From: Puccinellia tenuiflora
Lineage: Eukaryota; Streptophyta; Magnoliopsida; Poales; Poaceae
NCBI GenBank assembly: GCA_012064385.1
Contig: QRDG01001528.1
Location: forward strand, 372,001-436,000
Direction of reading: 5' to 3'
DNA length: 64,000 nucleotides
Of this stretch, positions 30,170 through 42,499 are shown one piece after another (the first letter of the stretch is position 1; the number at the start of each line of letters is the position of its first letter). The position numbers and the translations under genes are program-made. Under the pieces are notes generated by a model that was given only the letters and a program-made list of their open reading frames with translations, was not told the origin of the DNA and ran no database searches.

Positions 30170-33100
30170 ATGGCCTCGCCCGCCGAGGTAGAGACCTCGC
30201 CGCCGTCCACCCCGTCCACTCTGTCCTGCGCAACGCCTCGGCCGCTGGTCGCCGCGCCAACCCTGAGCCCCGCACTCCTCCGCGCGGCGCGCAGCGGCGA
30301 CGAGCGGCGGCTCGTGAAGGAGCTCCTCGCGGACCCGTCCGCGCCGGACCTCGAGACCGCTGCCACTGCGGGAGGCAACACACTCCTGCACGTGGCCGCG
30401 TCTGGCGGGCACGCGGCGCTCGCAGCTTTCCTGCTCCGTCGTGCCCCTAGCCTCCTCGCCACGCGAAACGCCGCAGTGGACACCCCGCTCCACCTCGCCG
30501 CTCGTGCCGGCGCCCACAAGGTCGTCGCTCTCCTCATCGCTTCCTCCCCCTCCACCTCGTCCTTGCGCGCCCTCACGCGCGCCACCAACAAGCGCGGCGA
30601 GACGGCGCTTCACGAGGCGGTGCGGGGCGGGCACGAGTCCGCGGCCCGTGCGCTGGCCGCTGCGGACCCGGGGCTCGCGGGGCTGTGCGGCGGCGCGGCA
30701 GAGACGCCGATTTACATGGCAGCGGCGGCAGGATCCCTTGGGATGGTACGCGTTCTTCTAAAATCATATAGGAACGACGACGATGACAAGGTGCCCGTGT
30801 TGTGTTCGTGCACGGGCCCGGGCAGGCGCACGGCGCTGCACGCCGCTGTCCTCACTAGCAACGGTGAGTGCCTGACGAGCTATCGCCTTAATTTTTTCAA
30901 GATTTGTTATTCGGTATCTTCGATTTGTGAGCAATTGAAGTGCTTAGGCTCTAGATGTTTGCATTTGGTTGGTTATTGGCAACTTGAAGTGCTCCAAGTT
31001 AAGATGCTTGCTTGTCTAAAGTCAGAATTTTCTTCTCTTCACCTGTAATTGCCTAGAAAAATTTCCGGCTGCATTACAACTCAGCTGAGATTAGAAATCA
31101 GTACATATTTTTTTGTAAAGCTACTAAGCAAGTGATGCGGTATTCTCGAAGTTTCTCCTTGATTTTTTCAGAATAAATATATAGGTTAGGTTGCACACCT
31201 GTGCGCGCTCAACTAAATTCTACAGTCGAACTTACTGGGGTTCGTGAACGATAGCAACGTTGGGTTCGGGGTGTGGGTGCCATGGAGCAAGCTGTTGAGG
31301 GTAACATGATTGATCTGCGCTAGTGGGATAAGTGTAGGTAGGCACTTTAGTGTTTGTGGCGCTACAGGATCTGACTCTGTTTTACTTTTTTGAGATGGGA
31401 TCTGACTTCTATTGATTACTCCTCATATGCCCAGGATCGCTCATGAGACAAAAAAAAAAGGAAACTATGTGAAAAGGATTATATATTCTTATTGAAAAGG
31501 ACATCTAAGCATGGAGATGGAAATGCATGTGTAAATATAAAATTAAATTATTGGAGAAACTAAAGGATATTAATCTGCATGAGTTGAGAAGGTGATATAT
31601 AGAGTGGTTTTCTTACAATCAGATGGAGTAGAACATTACTCGGAAGTTTACAAAACTTGTAGTTTTATTGACTAAATCATGATAGGTCAAAGTTTTGGTA
31701 TTTAAATTTAGATAATTCCAAACTACCAATCTACCATTCAAATCCAAAGCTGAGTCTAATAACAATAAATCAAATTCACTGTAAATTTTGAAATATTTTG
31801 ATATTGTAATTGTATTTCAGTATGACTCATGACTTAATAATTAGAAAATGCATATCTCCATCAAGTTGGCATTGGTCTATATAATATAATGTAAACAATT
31901 GTACAAACAGAGCTGCCGAGCCAAGTAAAGTACCTAACATTCACATAGTGCCCTCAATATACTACACATATTCATATGTACCCAAATTAATCCAAATACT
32001 TATGTCCCTTGTATATGGAGAAATGTGGCCCAGCCAGAATATGAAAGAGGACCAAGTAGGACTGTGAGATTCTTTTGTCATGTCAGCCTGAAAACTATGT
32101 CCATCATTGAAATTGACATGATAAAGTGCTTTTGAACCTGGAAGGTTCATCATTATTTCTCATGTGTTGTGAGCGACATATTTGATCAGTTAGTTACTTA
32201 TTTTTCTTTGCTTCTCTCCTACTTTACCGAACAGTCAATAAATTTTGGCTTTATTTGGGTTGCTTCAATTTCCAGCGTGTAATGAATGAGAAATGTGTTT
32301 CCTTCAAAAGAAAACAATGATTTCATTTATTTCAACACTAGCTTATTGTTTTTCTAATAGTAGTATCTTGATAGAATGTTAAGTTGAATTATGTGTAGTT
32401 GAGATAGTTACTAAGTTCTTAGTAATAGAAATGACACAGGAACTGTTGCAGTGGAACCCGACACTTGCGAAAGAAGTTGACGATTCAGGAAGTACTCCTC
32501 TTCATTATGTTGCATCTGCTGGAGACGTTTCCGCGATGAAGCTGTTACTGAGATATGATACTTCTCCAGCCTATGTCCCAGATTCAAGTGGATTGTTTCC
32601 TGTACATATTGCTGCTAAAATGGGATATGGTCAATTGATCTATGAACTCTCCAAACACTGCCCAGATTTTGATGAGAAGCTTGACAGTAAAGGAAGAAAC
32701 TTCCTACATATTGCTGTTGAGCATAAGAAATGGAAAGTCGTTTGGCATTTCTGTGGTACCTGCAGAACTCGAAAGAATGGTAAATGTCATGGATTATGGA
32801 GGGAATACAGCTCTGCACCTTGCAGTCAAGAATGCAGACCAGATGATAGTGAGCCTTTTGATGTCAAATAAAGGTGTACTGCCAAATATAGTGAACAACC
32901 AGGGCCTCACTGCGCTAGATCTTGCGGTACTCGCCACTGACAAAGGGATCAGTTATACACTGGTAATCTTCTTCATCCTACCAATCTATTCTTCTTTGCA
33001 CACACTAGTGTGTGTCGTTGTTTGGGTGTAAAGTATTTCCAGTTCAGCTGCTTTACTTTTCTGAAGTTTTGATTTCTTCTGATAGAATCCCCAGGTCATT

Positions 33101-33820
33101 ATACTTCGTTGTTTGGCATGGACAGGGGCTGTCCTTACTCCACGTCGCCTGGATCATTTCATAGATGAGTTCAACATTGGAAAAGCCTCTGGAAACGAGC
33201 TAAAGAAATTTAGCAACATTGCACAGAATTTAGTTGTCGGCTCCGTGCTTGTCTCAACAGTCACATTTGCAGCAGTATTCACTCTACCCGGTGGTAACAT
33301 ATCCGATGGACATCCACATGCCGGCGCACCAATTTTGTCACACAGATACACCTTCAAGGCATTTGTGATGGCGAACACACTTGCATTTGTCGGCTCCACG
33401 TTGTCGACCATCTGGCTCACCTATGCTGGTTCGGAGCATGTTCATCCACTGCTTCGTGCACTCTACATGTTCTTCTCTGTAATATCAATGGAGCAGGCAA
33501 CGAGAAGTATGGTCGCAGCATTTGCACTGGGAGCTTATGTCGTTCTGAGCCCAGTAAGTGAGCGGATTGGCATTGTGGTATGCCTGTCTACCATCGCCAC
33601 CCTCTTGCTCCGCAACCCATCTAATTGGCAGCTTGGCTTCCTGTTTATGCCGATAAAAAGAAGATTGGGGTGGAGAGGAGTTTTTAAAGCCCATTTGCCT
33701 CAACAAACAAGGAGCCGTCTTACAGTTGGCGTTGGCTCCAATTTTGCATGTTTGTTCCTACGGAGGATGCTTGGTATGCTATTTACATACAGCTTCATCT
33801 TTCTGTTAGCATTGCTATGA
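30170..33820 (+). pseudogene. Ankyrin-repeat/PGG-domain membrane protein (ACD6-like), three exons, one frameshift
   Basis: Exon 1 (30170-30863) encodes a Pro/Ser N-terminus and ankyrin repeats (GGNTLLHVAASGGHAALAAF, DTPLHLAARAGAHKVVALLI, GETALHEAVRGGHESAARAL). A donor GGTGAGTG follows. Exon 2 (32429-32962) completes a Glu codon and continues MTQELLQWNPTLAKEVDDSG with more ankyrin repeats. Exon 3 (33086-33820) carries the PGG domain (ELKKFSNIAQNLVVGSVLVS, FAAVFTLPGGN) and about four hydrophobic membrane segments. Near 32755 a one-base shift breaks the frame between KKWKVVWHFCGT and ELERMVNVMDYGGN. All other junctions hold frame, so either the gene is recently damaged or one base is wrong. ACD6-type proteins act at membranes in defence signalling and cell death; that role is from the family. 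Confidence 0.85.
30864..32428 (+). other. Intron 1 of the ankyrin/PGG gene (1565 bp)
   Basis: The GT at 30864 and the AG at 32427-32428 join exon 1 and exon 2 in frame (AAC G|AA ATG). The intron is AT-rich, contains short A runs, and shows no intact gene. The frame that continues past the donor to 31048 is intronic read-through. Confidence 0.8.
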
Positions 33821-34369
33821 ACTGCACAATGGGTGTAACTGCCACTCACTCCGTTCCTAAATATAAGATGTTTTAGCTTTTACTCCCTCCGTTCCAGAAT
33901 GTAAGACGTTAAAGGTTTCGTTCCGACCAGGTGAAAACATGCCAAAAAGTCGTTTCTACCCCTCCGGTCATTACAGATCGTCTTCCTCCTCGCGCTCGCC
34001 TCGCCCAGCACCTCCTCGCCCTCACCCTCGCCTACGCCCAGCACCTCCTCGCCTCACCCTCGCCTACGCCCAGTTCCTGCTCTCCCTCCTCTGCCCTCGC
34101 CCAGATCTCACGCAGTTCCTCCTCTACCCTCGCCCAGATCCCGTCTGCCGAGATCTCCTTGGCCAGACCCCCTCTTGTGTTGCCCAGATCCCGTCTGCTC
34201 GCCCTCACGCAGCTTCCCTTGATGCGATATGCTTTGCTTTTTTCTTAATATCGTGATCCCCTCTGCCCTCGGCCAGATCTCCTCGCCCACGCCTCAGCAG
34301 CAACAGCACCTCAACATCAAGGGAAATACCAGATCTTAATTTCAGTCCACCTGCAATACTGCCAGACGT

Positions 34370-35540
34370 AAACATCATGCAAAAAGAATAAGAAAACATC
34401 ATGCAAGGAGTAGAAGTAAACATCATGCAAGAAGAAGAAATTATCCTTGAAGAAGAAGAAGAAAATATAGCAGGTCAAAAGAATTCCCCATGGCGTGACA
34501 CGGCACTAGCATTAGCAAGCAAGCAAGTGTAGCATGCTGTTGCATTGCTACTGCTACGGCAAGCAAGTGTAGCAAGCAAGCAAGTGCAGCAAGCATGCAC
34601 AAGTTACTGAAAGCACAAGTCAAATTTTAATTACTGCAAGCAGAAGCACAAGCACAAGAATTTTAATTACTGCAAGCACAAGGACAAGCACAAGAATGTT
34701 AACAGGAGTTGCTACACTTGGCAATAATACTGCACTTGCTACTCCATGTTCTACAAAAAGTTTCAGCTAACTATAATTAAATGGATAAGTTCTTGCAGTA
34801 CTGGGAGTACCAGCATCACAAGCAACATTCAGTTAACAATCAACTTACTGTGCAATATTCAGTTAACTTCAATTTTAGCAAACAAGCAAGCATGCAAGCA
34901 GCTGATTGTATTTTCTTGGATATGGCTAAGAAGAAACAATACTGCATTTTACTCAAACAATACTGTTACTCCTGCATTTACTCAAGCATTTTACTCAGGA
35001 GTAACTGAAACTTGTGTAATTTATTTAAGTTGAGCTGAACCTGATGTTATTCATACGAGTGAACCTGATAGACATAATTCAGGTTCCAACGAACCTGATA
35101 CTGTCTTTAAGAGGTTGTGATCAACATGTGCAGTGATACTCCATTTTACAAGCACAAACAATACATTTAATCAAGTTTACACAAGTTTAATCAAGCACAT
35201 GCATTTGTCAGCAAGTAAACATAATTTTCATCAAGCACATGCATACAAATACTATGCTATGTTTAGTTTATTTAAATGAGTAATCTAAATTTGTGTTCAA
35301 AAGATACTTACATGTATTGCAAGCAATTGCAATACAAGCAGTTGCTATGGACAGATGCTAACCAGACAATTGCTACTCCCAGAATTTTTTATTCAAGTTG
35401 AAATTTAGTGAAATTCAGTGCAGCAAGCACTAACCAATCCTACTGTAATGCAAGCAAGCCTACTGCGATCAAGATGATTAAAGAGAGTGAGCACAAGCTC
35501 CGTGGACTGTACCATGAACTCGTGTCAAAGCTAGCAAAGG
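34370..35540. repeat. Low-complexity tract rich in CAAGCA/GCAAG motifs
   Basis: Many loosely repeated gcaagcaagtgtagc, acaagcacaag and aacatcatgcaa strings. There is no consistent period and no supported gene. It lies within the large Stowaway-ended element. Confidence 0.55.
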
Positions 35541-35552
35541 AAACATAACTGA

Positions 35553-35690
35553 ATATTTTTTTTTGAAAAAAATAGGCCTGAAAGCCCTGCTTTTAGAAAG
35601 CATTGAGGGACCAGAAATTCGACCCTGGGGATCGAACTCGGGCCGGTGGGGTGCTCACCAGCATCACCCACCACTGGAATGAACAGAGCA
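35553..35690 (-). mobile_element. SINE-like element
   Basis: On the minus strand GTGGTGGGTGATGCTGGTG is followed by GCCCGAGTTCGATCCC. GAGTTCGATCC fits the B box (GGTTCGANNCC) of a tRNA-derived RNA polymerase III promoter. The element ends on the minus strand in a T/A-rich tail (tattttttt). The layout resembles the short SINEs of grasses such as the Au type; identity to that family was not tested. No clear target duplication was found. Confidence 0.5.
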
Positions 35691-36838
35691 ACCAATGTAT
35701 AGGAGTACTCCAATTCATCTTTAATTTTTTTTACTCAAGCAAGATTTCAGAAAAGACACATGAATTGAAGTTGTGTTCAGTTTGCTTGCTCCATTAAATA
35801 ACACGGGAGAATTCAAAATACTCCATTCCATTTCAATCTGACCACACAAGGTTACATGCAGAACCTCACAAGCTTTTAGAAAATGGGAGTATATATGTAG
35901 TACTCTTATCCCAAAACAATTTCAATCCCAAAACAATTACAATGCTTGAACTAGAACATGTTTGAATCCTGCAGCAGAACAGGGGATGAACGACTACAGG
36001 CCTACAGCAGGTTCAAATCGAATGGAGCAGGACAAATGAGAAACCATTGCAAGTGACATGTACAACATCACAAGGGGCGGACGCATACCTTGGGGATTGG
36101 ATGGCTCTCTGGCTGCCGCCGCGTCTCCGGAGGCGGCTGCCCTGCTGCCGTGACTTCCAGCAGCGCGCGAACACATGGCTGGCTGATTCGCGGCTCCGGC
36201 GCGCCTTCTTCCCGCTGCTCCGGCGCACCTTCTTCCTGCTGCCGCTGCTCCGGTCCTCCTCGCGCGGCGGGCCACGGTCCAGCTGCAGGTCGACGTCGCC
36301 CACAGATGCATCACCAGCGCCCCCAGAGAGCAGATCCACCGCTGCCCAGCGCTCCATCACTGCCGGCCAAGGATCCAGCACCACCGCCCAGGTACGGATA
36401 TGTGAAAAAATCGTAGCTTTGACCAAGATGCGCCATTGAGTGAGAGGAAGAGCACAGAGACGCCAACGAGTGGGAGAAAGAGATGGAGAGTGCGTCGGCG
36501 TTGCGAGAGGAAGAGGGAGAGGATGAAGGCGGCGGTGAGAGGGAGAGGACGGAGGCGTCGGCGACCGCGTCGGCGTCGCGAGAGGGAGTGGGGAAAGTGA
36601 GGTGATTTCCGACCGGGGGTATTTTGGGAAACCGCGGAAATTATTGAGGTGATTTTGTACTGCGCAAAATTACACTAGAAAGCCTAAAACGTCTTATAAA
36701 TCGGAACGGAGGGAGTACAAATGGAAAGTGGGACAGATGTATCTAGACACGTATTAGTGTATATGTACACTACTTTTAGTCTGAATCTAGACAATATGTG
36801 AAATACCTAAAACATCTTATATTGTGGAACGGAGGGAG

Positions 36839-37189
36839 TACATGCGTTCTTATAGCTATATGTTTTTATGTGTAGCAAGTGTTCATGTTGCTTGTAATGC
36901 TGACCTCTCTCCTTTTATACTTAGTCGTGTCATAGTTCTATCATTGTTCAAAAGTCTCGTGGTGCCGGAAGCAGTTGGTGTATTAATTTCTCGAAAGAGA
37001 TCGAAGTTGTTGTTTCTAAGCACTCATTTATTTTGATAATCAGGTCATAAGGAAAACGATAGTTCAATAGTATCATGAAACATCAACTTAAAAACATGGA
37101 AATTTGAAATCCATTCGAAAAAGAAGATTCCTCCTTTTGTAGCAACCAAACTGACTCTGTTTAAAAAGAGTTAGCTGACGATATTGTCT
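36839..37189. other. Intergenic stretch, no supported gene
   Basis: About 350 bases between the Stowaway MITE and the LINE. A 70-residue open frame shows no motif. No repeat ends are evident. Confidence 0.45.
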
Positions 37190-37204
37190 CTACTTCCTAT
37201 TTTC

Positions 37205-40200
37205 TTTTTTTGAACAAAAAGATTTTATTACTTAAGCACATTTTACAGAGAGGAGCATGAAAGGATTCATGCAAGCAACAGAAAAGATGTCCCTATATGG
37301 ACATTGACCAGTCTGAGAACATAAACATCTGAAGGATAAGACTTTGTTCTGAATTCTATCTGCCAGTCTAGCCTGGTGATGTGCTTTAACATTGTAGCTC
37401 CTGGGAAGATGTGTGATCCTATCAGCCTGAAAGGAATTGCTTGCTTGGATATCAGCAAGGAGGGGCCTGATCATCCAATGGCTTGGAGCAGCTATAATGT
37501 TACTTGCAGCTGCCGCAGAAGCCAATATAGAGCTGTCCGTGTAGGAGCGAGCGCATATCAGCAAGCTTGGTTGCGAGAAGTAGGCCAAAAGCTTCAGCCT
37601 GAAGAGGCGACGATGCTGGGGGGGGGGGGGGGGGGGGACATGGCTGAAATGTATATATGTTTACAATGTTGGTTGTTCTCCATTTGGATGAAGATGCCAA
37701 TGCCAGCTGGAGCCGAGTGAGCACCTTCACTCAACTTCCAAGCTGCATCGCAGAAAATGGCTTCACCTGCAAAGTTGGAGGTAACTTGAACAATAGTTGT
37801 CACAGGTTGAGTTGGTTGCAGGTTTTGTAGATCTTCAGAGCGGCCAGTACCCTCAAGTTTGGATCCCTGTAAAATAGCATTTGAAACAGCAAAAAACCTG
37901 GCTAGGGCTAGAGCCCTTCCTGTTAAAGAGACAATCATTCCTGGCTTTCCACAAGCACCAAAGGAAAGTGTATAAGTTTGTTAAATTAATGTGGGGATGC
38001 CCCGAAGAGAGTAGAGCATGTATCATATCAGGAATGTTGTGATGCAAAGCAGCAAATGATTCAGTTCTAAGATACCAAGGATGATTGTACCAAGCAGCTT
38101 TAGAGAAAGGACAAAGGAAAAGAAGGTGCATATCATCCTCCACGCATCCACACCTAGAACATTCAGGTTCAATATGCTTTGAAAATCTGCTTGCCCGTTT
38201 ACCTGTAGGCAGTGCTCTGAGAAGGAGCCTCCACACAAATGTTTGGACTCGAGGCATCATAGATGTGTCCTGCCAAACCTGTTTCAGTAAAGATATAATT
38301 TGGGGCGAAACTACCTTAGGCTGCTGATTGATAGGGAGAGCTAGACTGTTAAAACAGTGCTTGTAGGCGCTCTTAGCGGTGCATTCACCTGCAGGGGTCA
38401 ATTTCCAAACCAAAGTGTATTGTCCATTTGAGTTTATAATTGGAGTTTGTAGGATGGCATCGGCAGTGTGGGAATGAAAAAGAGACCGTACCAATTCTAC
38501 ATTCCAAGTTTTTTGATTAGGCATCCAAAGATCCTTAACCACAGCAGAATAAGAAAAAGGTGGAGTATGAATCTTGAGATTATCATAAATTGTTTCCCAC
38601 TCTGAGAACCAAAGGGAGCTCCAAATTGAACTACTTCCATCAAATATTTGGTAAAATGATGCTGAGATCAGAAGAGGTACACATCAGAAGAGGTCGTACC
38701 TTGAGTATTGCTGCCCAAAAGGCAGATTTTGACTTGTTTGGTTTAGCTCTCCATAGAGAAGTGTCATGGTGGTACTTTGCTTTGAGGATCAAGGCAAGGT
38801 AACTTTGAGGTTCTTTTGCCAATCTCCAGGCTGCCGAAAGAATGAGCCCTTGGTTCATTGCCTGCAAATTTCTAACTCCTAGCCCACCAATGCTCTTTTC
38901 TACGCAAATGTCAGCCCATGCTCAAAGGCATAAGCCTTTTGTTGTAGATTCCTCTCTGACACCTGTCCACCAAAAGTTCCTTATGATAGATGTGAGTTTT
39001 GCAAGGAACTTCTTCGAAAAAAGAATGTTTGACATATAATAGACAGGTATAGAAGCAAACACAGATTTAATAAGAGTCAGCCTAGCTGCATGAGAGATCC
39101 TGTTAGCTTTATAGGCAGTTAATTTTTGTTTAAATTTATCATAGACAAAGTTATAAGCAGCAGATCTGTCTTTTGCTGGAAGGATAAGGGGGTGGCCAAG
39201 GTGAATGGTATTGCTATCCAAGTCTGAAACTTGAAAGATCTGCTTAATGCCTTGTTTCATTTGTGGAGTTACATTTTTGCTAAACAAAATAGCAGATTTA
39301 TTCCAATTTGGTATCTGACCTGAAGCATGGCAAAAGTCATTCAAAATATTCAAAATAGTCAAAGCTTCATGATCATTTGCCTTCCCATAGACAAGCAAAT
39401 CATCCACATACATTAGCGAATGAATAGGAGGGCAGTTTGGTCCAAGAGAGATACTTGACAGTTGGCTAGCTTGTAAAGCTTCTTGTAAGGCTAGCGAGAG
39501 TTCATTCACTGCAAGCACAAAGAGATAAGGGGACAAGGGGCATCCCTGTCTTATACCTCTAGTACTTTTGAAACGAGCATAAGATTGACCGTTAATGATA
39601 ACCGAAAAGGTCGGGGAAGAGATGCATGCATAAATAAGATTTATGAAATGAGCATGCAATCCTTTACGTGCTAGCGCAGAATTGATAAAGTGCCATTCTA
39701 ACCTATCAAAAGCTTTCGCCAGGTCGATCTTGATCATGAAATCGTGGCTTTCCCAAGAAGACAGAGAAAAGGAGTGTGCAATTTCTTGGGCAACAATTAT
39801 ATTATTGCTAATACGTCTACCTTGAATGAAAGCTTGCTGTGAGGGGTGTATATAATCCGGAAGATGTTCTTTTAAGCGGTTCGCTAAAGATTTAGCAATG
39901 AGTTTATAAATGACATTACATAGGCTGATCATAGGCTGACCGGTCTATAATCAGAAGGTAAAACGCATGATTTTTTTTTGGAATGAGAGCAATATGAGTA
40001 TCACTAAGATGCGGCGGAAGCGTACCTGTGATGTAGAAGTTTCTGATCAAGGTGGTTACATCATCTCCTATCCAGTTCCAAGCTGCCAAATAGAAAGCTA
40101 CATTGAAACCATCCGGCCCTGGCGATGCATTCTTTTTCATAGACTTAAGGGTTTCCCAAATTTCCTGTTTATCCGGGATCGAATTTGTGAAGTCTTCAGA

Positions 40201-41943
40201 TTCTTGTGGATGGGTAGTGTCTAGGAATGGCCTGTCACTGTTAACACAAGAGGAGCGAAAAATGTTCTGGAAGTACTTTACAAATTCAGCCGCAATATCA
40301 TCTGGATCATGAAGGTTGTTACCATACACATCTTTAACAGAAACAATGCGATTACGACGTTTACGCTTCAGAATAGCATGATGGAAATACGAAGTGTTCC
40401 TGTCACCTTGTGTTGCCCAATGCTTCTTTGCCCTCTGTTTGTAGAATTCTGTGACCTTCGTCATGGTTTCTTCATACTGGGCAATCAACTTTACCTCAAG
40501 AGAGTGGTCCTGCACATGTACTGGTTGCAGCTGAATCTTATTGATCTGATCTTGTCTAACCTCAAGCTGTTGTTGAATGGGCTTTTTCTTCTTGCACCAC
40601 CTCTTTAGGGTTCCTGCAAGGTTAGTGGTCCTGACATGGAACGGTTTATGTGAAGTAGCAGCCCAAGCATTTTTTGCAATACCTTGGAAGTCATCTTCCA
40701 TTGTCCACCAGTTCTCAAATTTGAATTGAAGTTTCGGTCTACGAAATTGCGACTCAGTGGAAACAAGTATAGGGGCATGATCACTAAGAATGATTGGCAA
40801 GTTAAAAACATTGGTATTAGGGAACACAGCACACCATTCAGCATTAGCAAGGCAACAATCAAGTCTTTCAAATACGGGACTAGAAGAGAAGCGCCTATTT
40901 GTCCAAGTATACGCCAGTCCGCTAAAACCTAAATCAAAAAGACTACATTGCTTGACATAGGTATTGAAAACACGCATGCGATACTTGTTTACATTGACTG
41001 AGGTAGTGTCTACACCACGCATGATGTCATTCAGGTCACCTAAGCAAACCATTGGCTTCCCTAGATTATCGAACACAAAAGTGGAGATTTGTTTCCATAT
41101 CATCCTAGTTAGGCGATGATGAGGGTCGCCATACACACAAGCCAAAGCAAACTCAACATTAGTAGGAATATGAACAACTACTGCTAAAATAACGTAGTGA
41201 TTTGAGAATTTGATGGAAACAAGAACTTCATCGGACCAAAGCATCTAGAGTCCACCCGAGAGACCGTTTGTAGGAACTACAAAACTACCAGCAATATTAA
41301 AGCGAGAGTTAATTTGGGAGGAACTGTACCTAGAGGATCTGGTCTCAGAGATGAAAGATATCTGTGCACTCGTGGACTTCATCAGATTGGCAAGATACTC
41401 CATCTTTTGAGAGCTGTCAAGGTTCCTGCCCGTTCCTTGGCAGTTCCATCCAATGAACTTCATGGCGCCTTTGGTGCAAGGTCGCCACTGACCACAGCTT
41501 GAGCCGTGCAACCTCTTGTACGACTCCCTTCTGTAATACTTCCTCCTCCCGACCTTCTTCGAATCACAGGATTGGATCAAGTGGGTAACAGCCTTATGGA
41601 GTTATGGTTATGGGGAGACGAACTAGAAGCCTTTAACTTAAAGGATATGAATCAGATCTGTAAGTGCTGGGTGTATTGGATTTGTGGATTGGATTGAACC
41701 GGGGTACACTGGATTCCAAAGCGCAGTGCGCTGCAGCGGCGATAAAGGTGTGTGGGGGTAAGGGATGGGGGGGGGCAAGTTTTGGCAGCGAAGAGATCCG
41801 ATCTGGATGAATAGACCTGGATCTGAGGAAGATTTAGAGAAATCTAGGAAGTTGAGAAGGAATCAGAGGGAGAAAAAAACGGCATCACACCAGTCTCGAC
41901 AAATCGCCACAGTCGCCACAAAGGGCAAAGATTCTACTGGGAG
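37205..41943 (-). mobile_element. L1-type LINE, near full length, with 15-bp target duplication
   Basis: CTACTTCCTATTTTC occurs at 37190-37204 and again at 41944-41958, directly outside the element. The 3' end (left) has the polyT run expected for a minus-strand LINE. The 5' end (right) starts with a non-coding leader of about 480 bases. It encodes endonuclease, RT, zinc-binding and RNase H regions. No separate CCHC ORF1 is visible before ORF2, so the 5' portion may be internally shortened. Confidence 0.88.
37232..41463 (-). pseudogene. LINE ORF2: endonuclease, reverse transcriptase, RNase H (broken)
   Basis: Start at 41463 gives MKFIGWNCQGTGRN, the usual beginning of the AP-like endonuclease. 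Catalytic blocks follow: ISFISETRS, CLGDLNDIM and ILSDHAPIL. An in-frame TAG at 41245-41247 interrupts early. RT has ASPGPDGFN, then a frameshift near 39930, QQAFIQGRRIS, KIDLAKAFDRLEW, RQGCPLSPYLF and LMYVDDLLVYG. Further breaks lie near 38920 and 38600. The C-terminal zinc-binding region reads CSRCGCVEDDMHLLFLCPFS. The RNase H-like end is (FCDAAWKLSEG, LPRSYNVKAHHQARLA). A run of about 20 G at 37618-37637 (polyproline on -) also shifts frame. The element cannot make its own enzyme now. Confidence 0.88.
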
Positions 41944-41958
41944 CTACTTCCTATTTTC

Positions 41959-42480
41959 ATTTCCCGGCATTTCACCCAAACTCAATTAGACTCAAAGGGT
42001 TCAAAGAGTTGTATGAGCTGCTACCCAGTCGGTGAAAGTTTAAGAATATTGAACAATGCGTGATATACGCCTCTTTAAAGGCGCGATGTTCATTAAGTAG
42101 TTATTTTGTCATGGGATCGCCATGAGAGAAGACCAAAAGCACGAAGAATATAATAAAAGAAGTATTTACTAAAACAATCAGAATATCAGTCTCATATTGT
42201 CAGCGCCATTAGTTATTCTTCTTTTTTTCGGTGTCAGTTTCCTCTTACTTTTGTTGAGGGAAATGTACTCCCATTGCCATGTGGTTGAATCTATTCTACC
42301 ATCTCCCCGGCGACTATTATTTTCTCGATAGAAAAAAGAAAGGAAAACACTCCTATTCTGCCAACCAATTTCGGAGGGAGCGTCGGTCGCTTCCGCACGT
42401 CACAACTTTTCCGCCCACTGGAGTGCGCGTGGTGTTGCTCCTAGCAGTAGCATTGTCGGCTTGTCCCCACCATGTGTAGC
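41959..42480. other. Intergenic stretch between two retroposons
   Basis: No open frame with motifs and no RNA gene. It carries the right copy of the LINE target duplication at its left edge (41944-41958) and the left copy of the next retroposon's duplication at 42481-42499. Confidence 0.5.
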
Positions 42481-42499
42481 TTTTCTCTTCTCAAATTTT

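Larger units (their letters stand above)
33883..36715. mobile_element. 2.83-kb element with Stowaway/mariner termini
   Basis: The left end CTCCCTCCGTTCCAGAATG (33883) and the reverse complement of the right end (CTCCCTCCGTTCCGATTTA, ending 36715) match. The match continues in TAAGACGTT. TA lies on both sides (33881-33882, 36716-36717). The interior has Pro/Ser-coding-like CT-rich sequence on the left, a long low-complexity AT part and a GC-rich right part with an Arg/Gly-rich minus-strand open frame (36013-36426) of no known family. No mariner transposase is seen. It is much larger than ordinary Stowaway MITEs. Confidence 0.6.
33845..36838. mobile_element. Stowaway MITE (~160 bp) split by a larger insertion
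   Basis: The left part 33845-33880 (CTCACTCCGTTCCTAAATA, then TAAGATGTTTTAG) and the right part 36718-36838 (CTAAAACATCTTATATTGTG, ending GGAACGGAGGGAG before TA) form matching terminal inverted repeats. The right part holds the typical Stowaway centre (gtatctagacacgtattag, tagtctgaatctagac). The halves are parted by the element at 33883-36715. Confidence 0.75.

Noticed and set aside
30864..31048. Extension of the ankyrin ORF to 31048
   Set aside because: The reading loses ankyrin character right after a GGTGAGTG donor, and exon 2 joins in frame at 32429.
35553..35700. tRNA gene at the GAGTTCGATCC motif
   Set aside because: Only the B box fits; there is no cloverleaf, anticodon stem or A box at the right distance, so a SINE is more likely.
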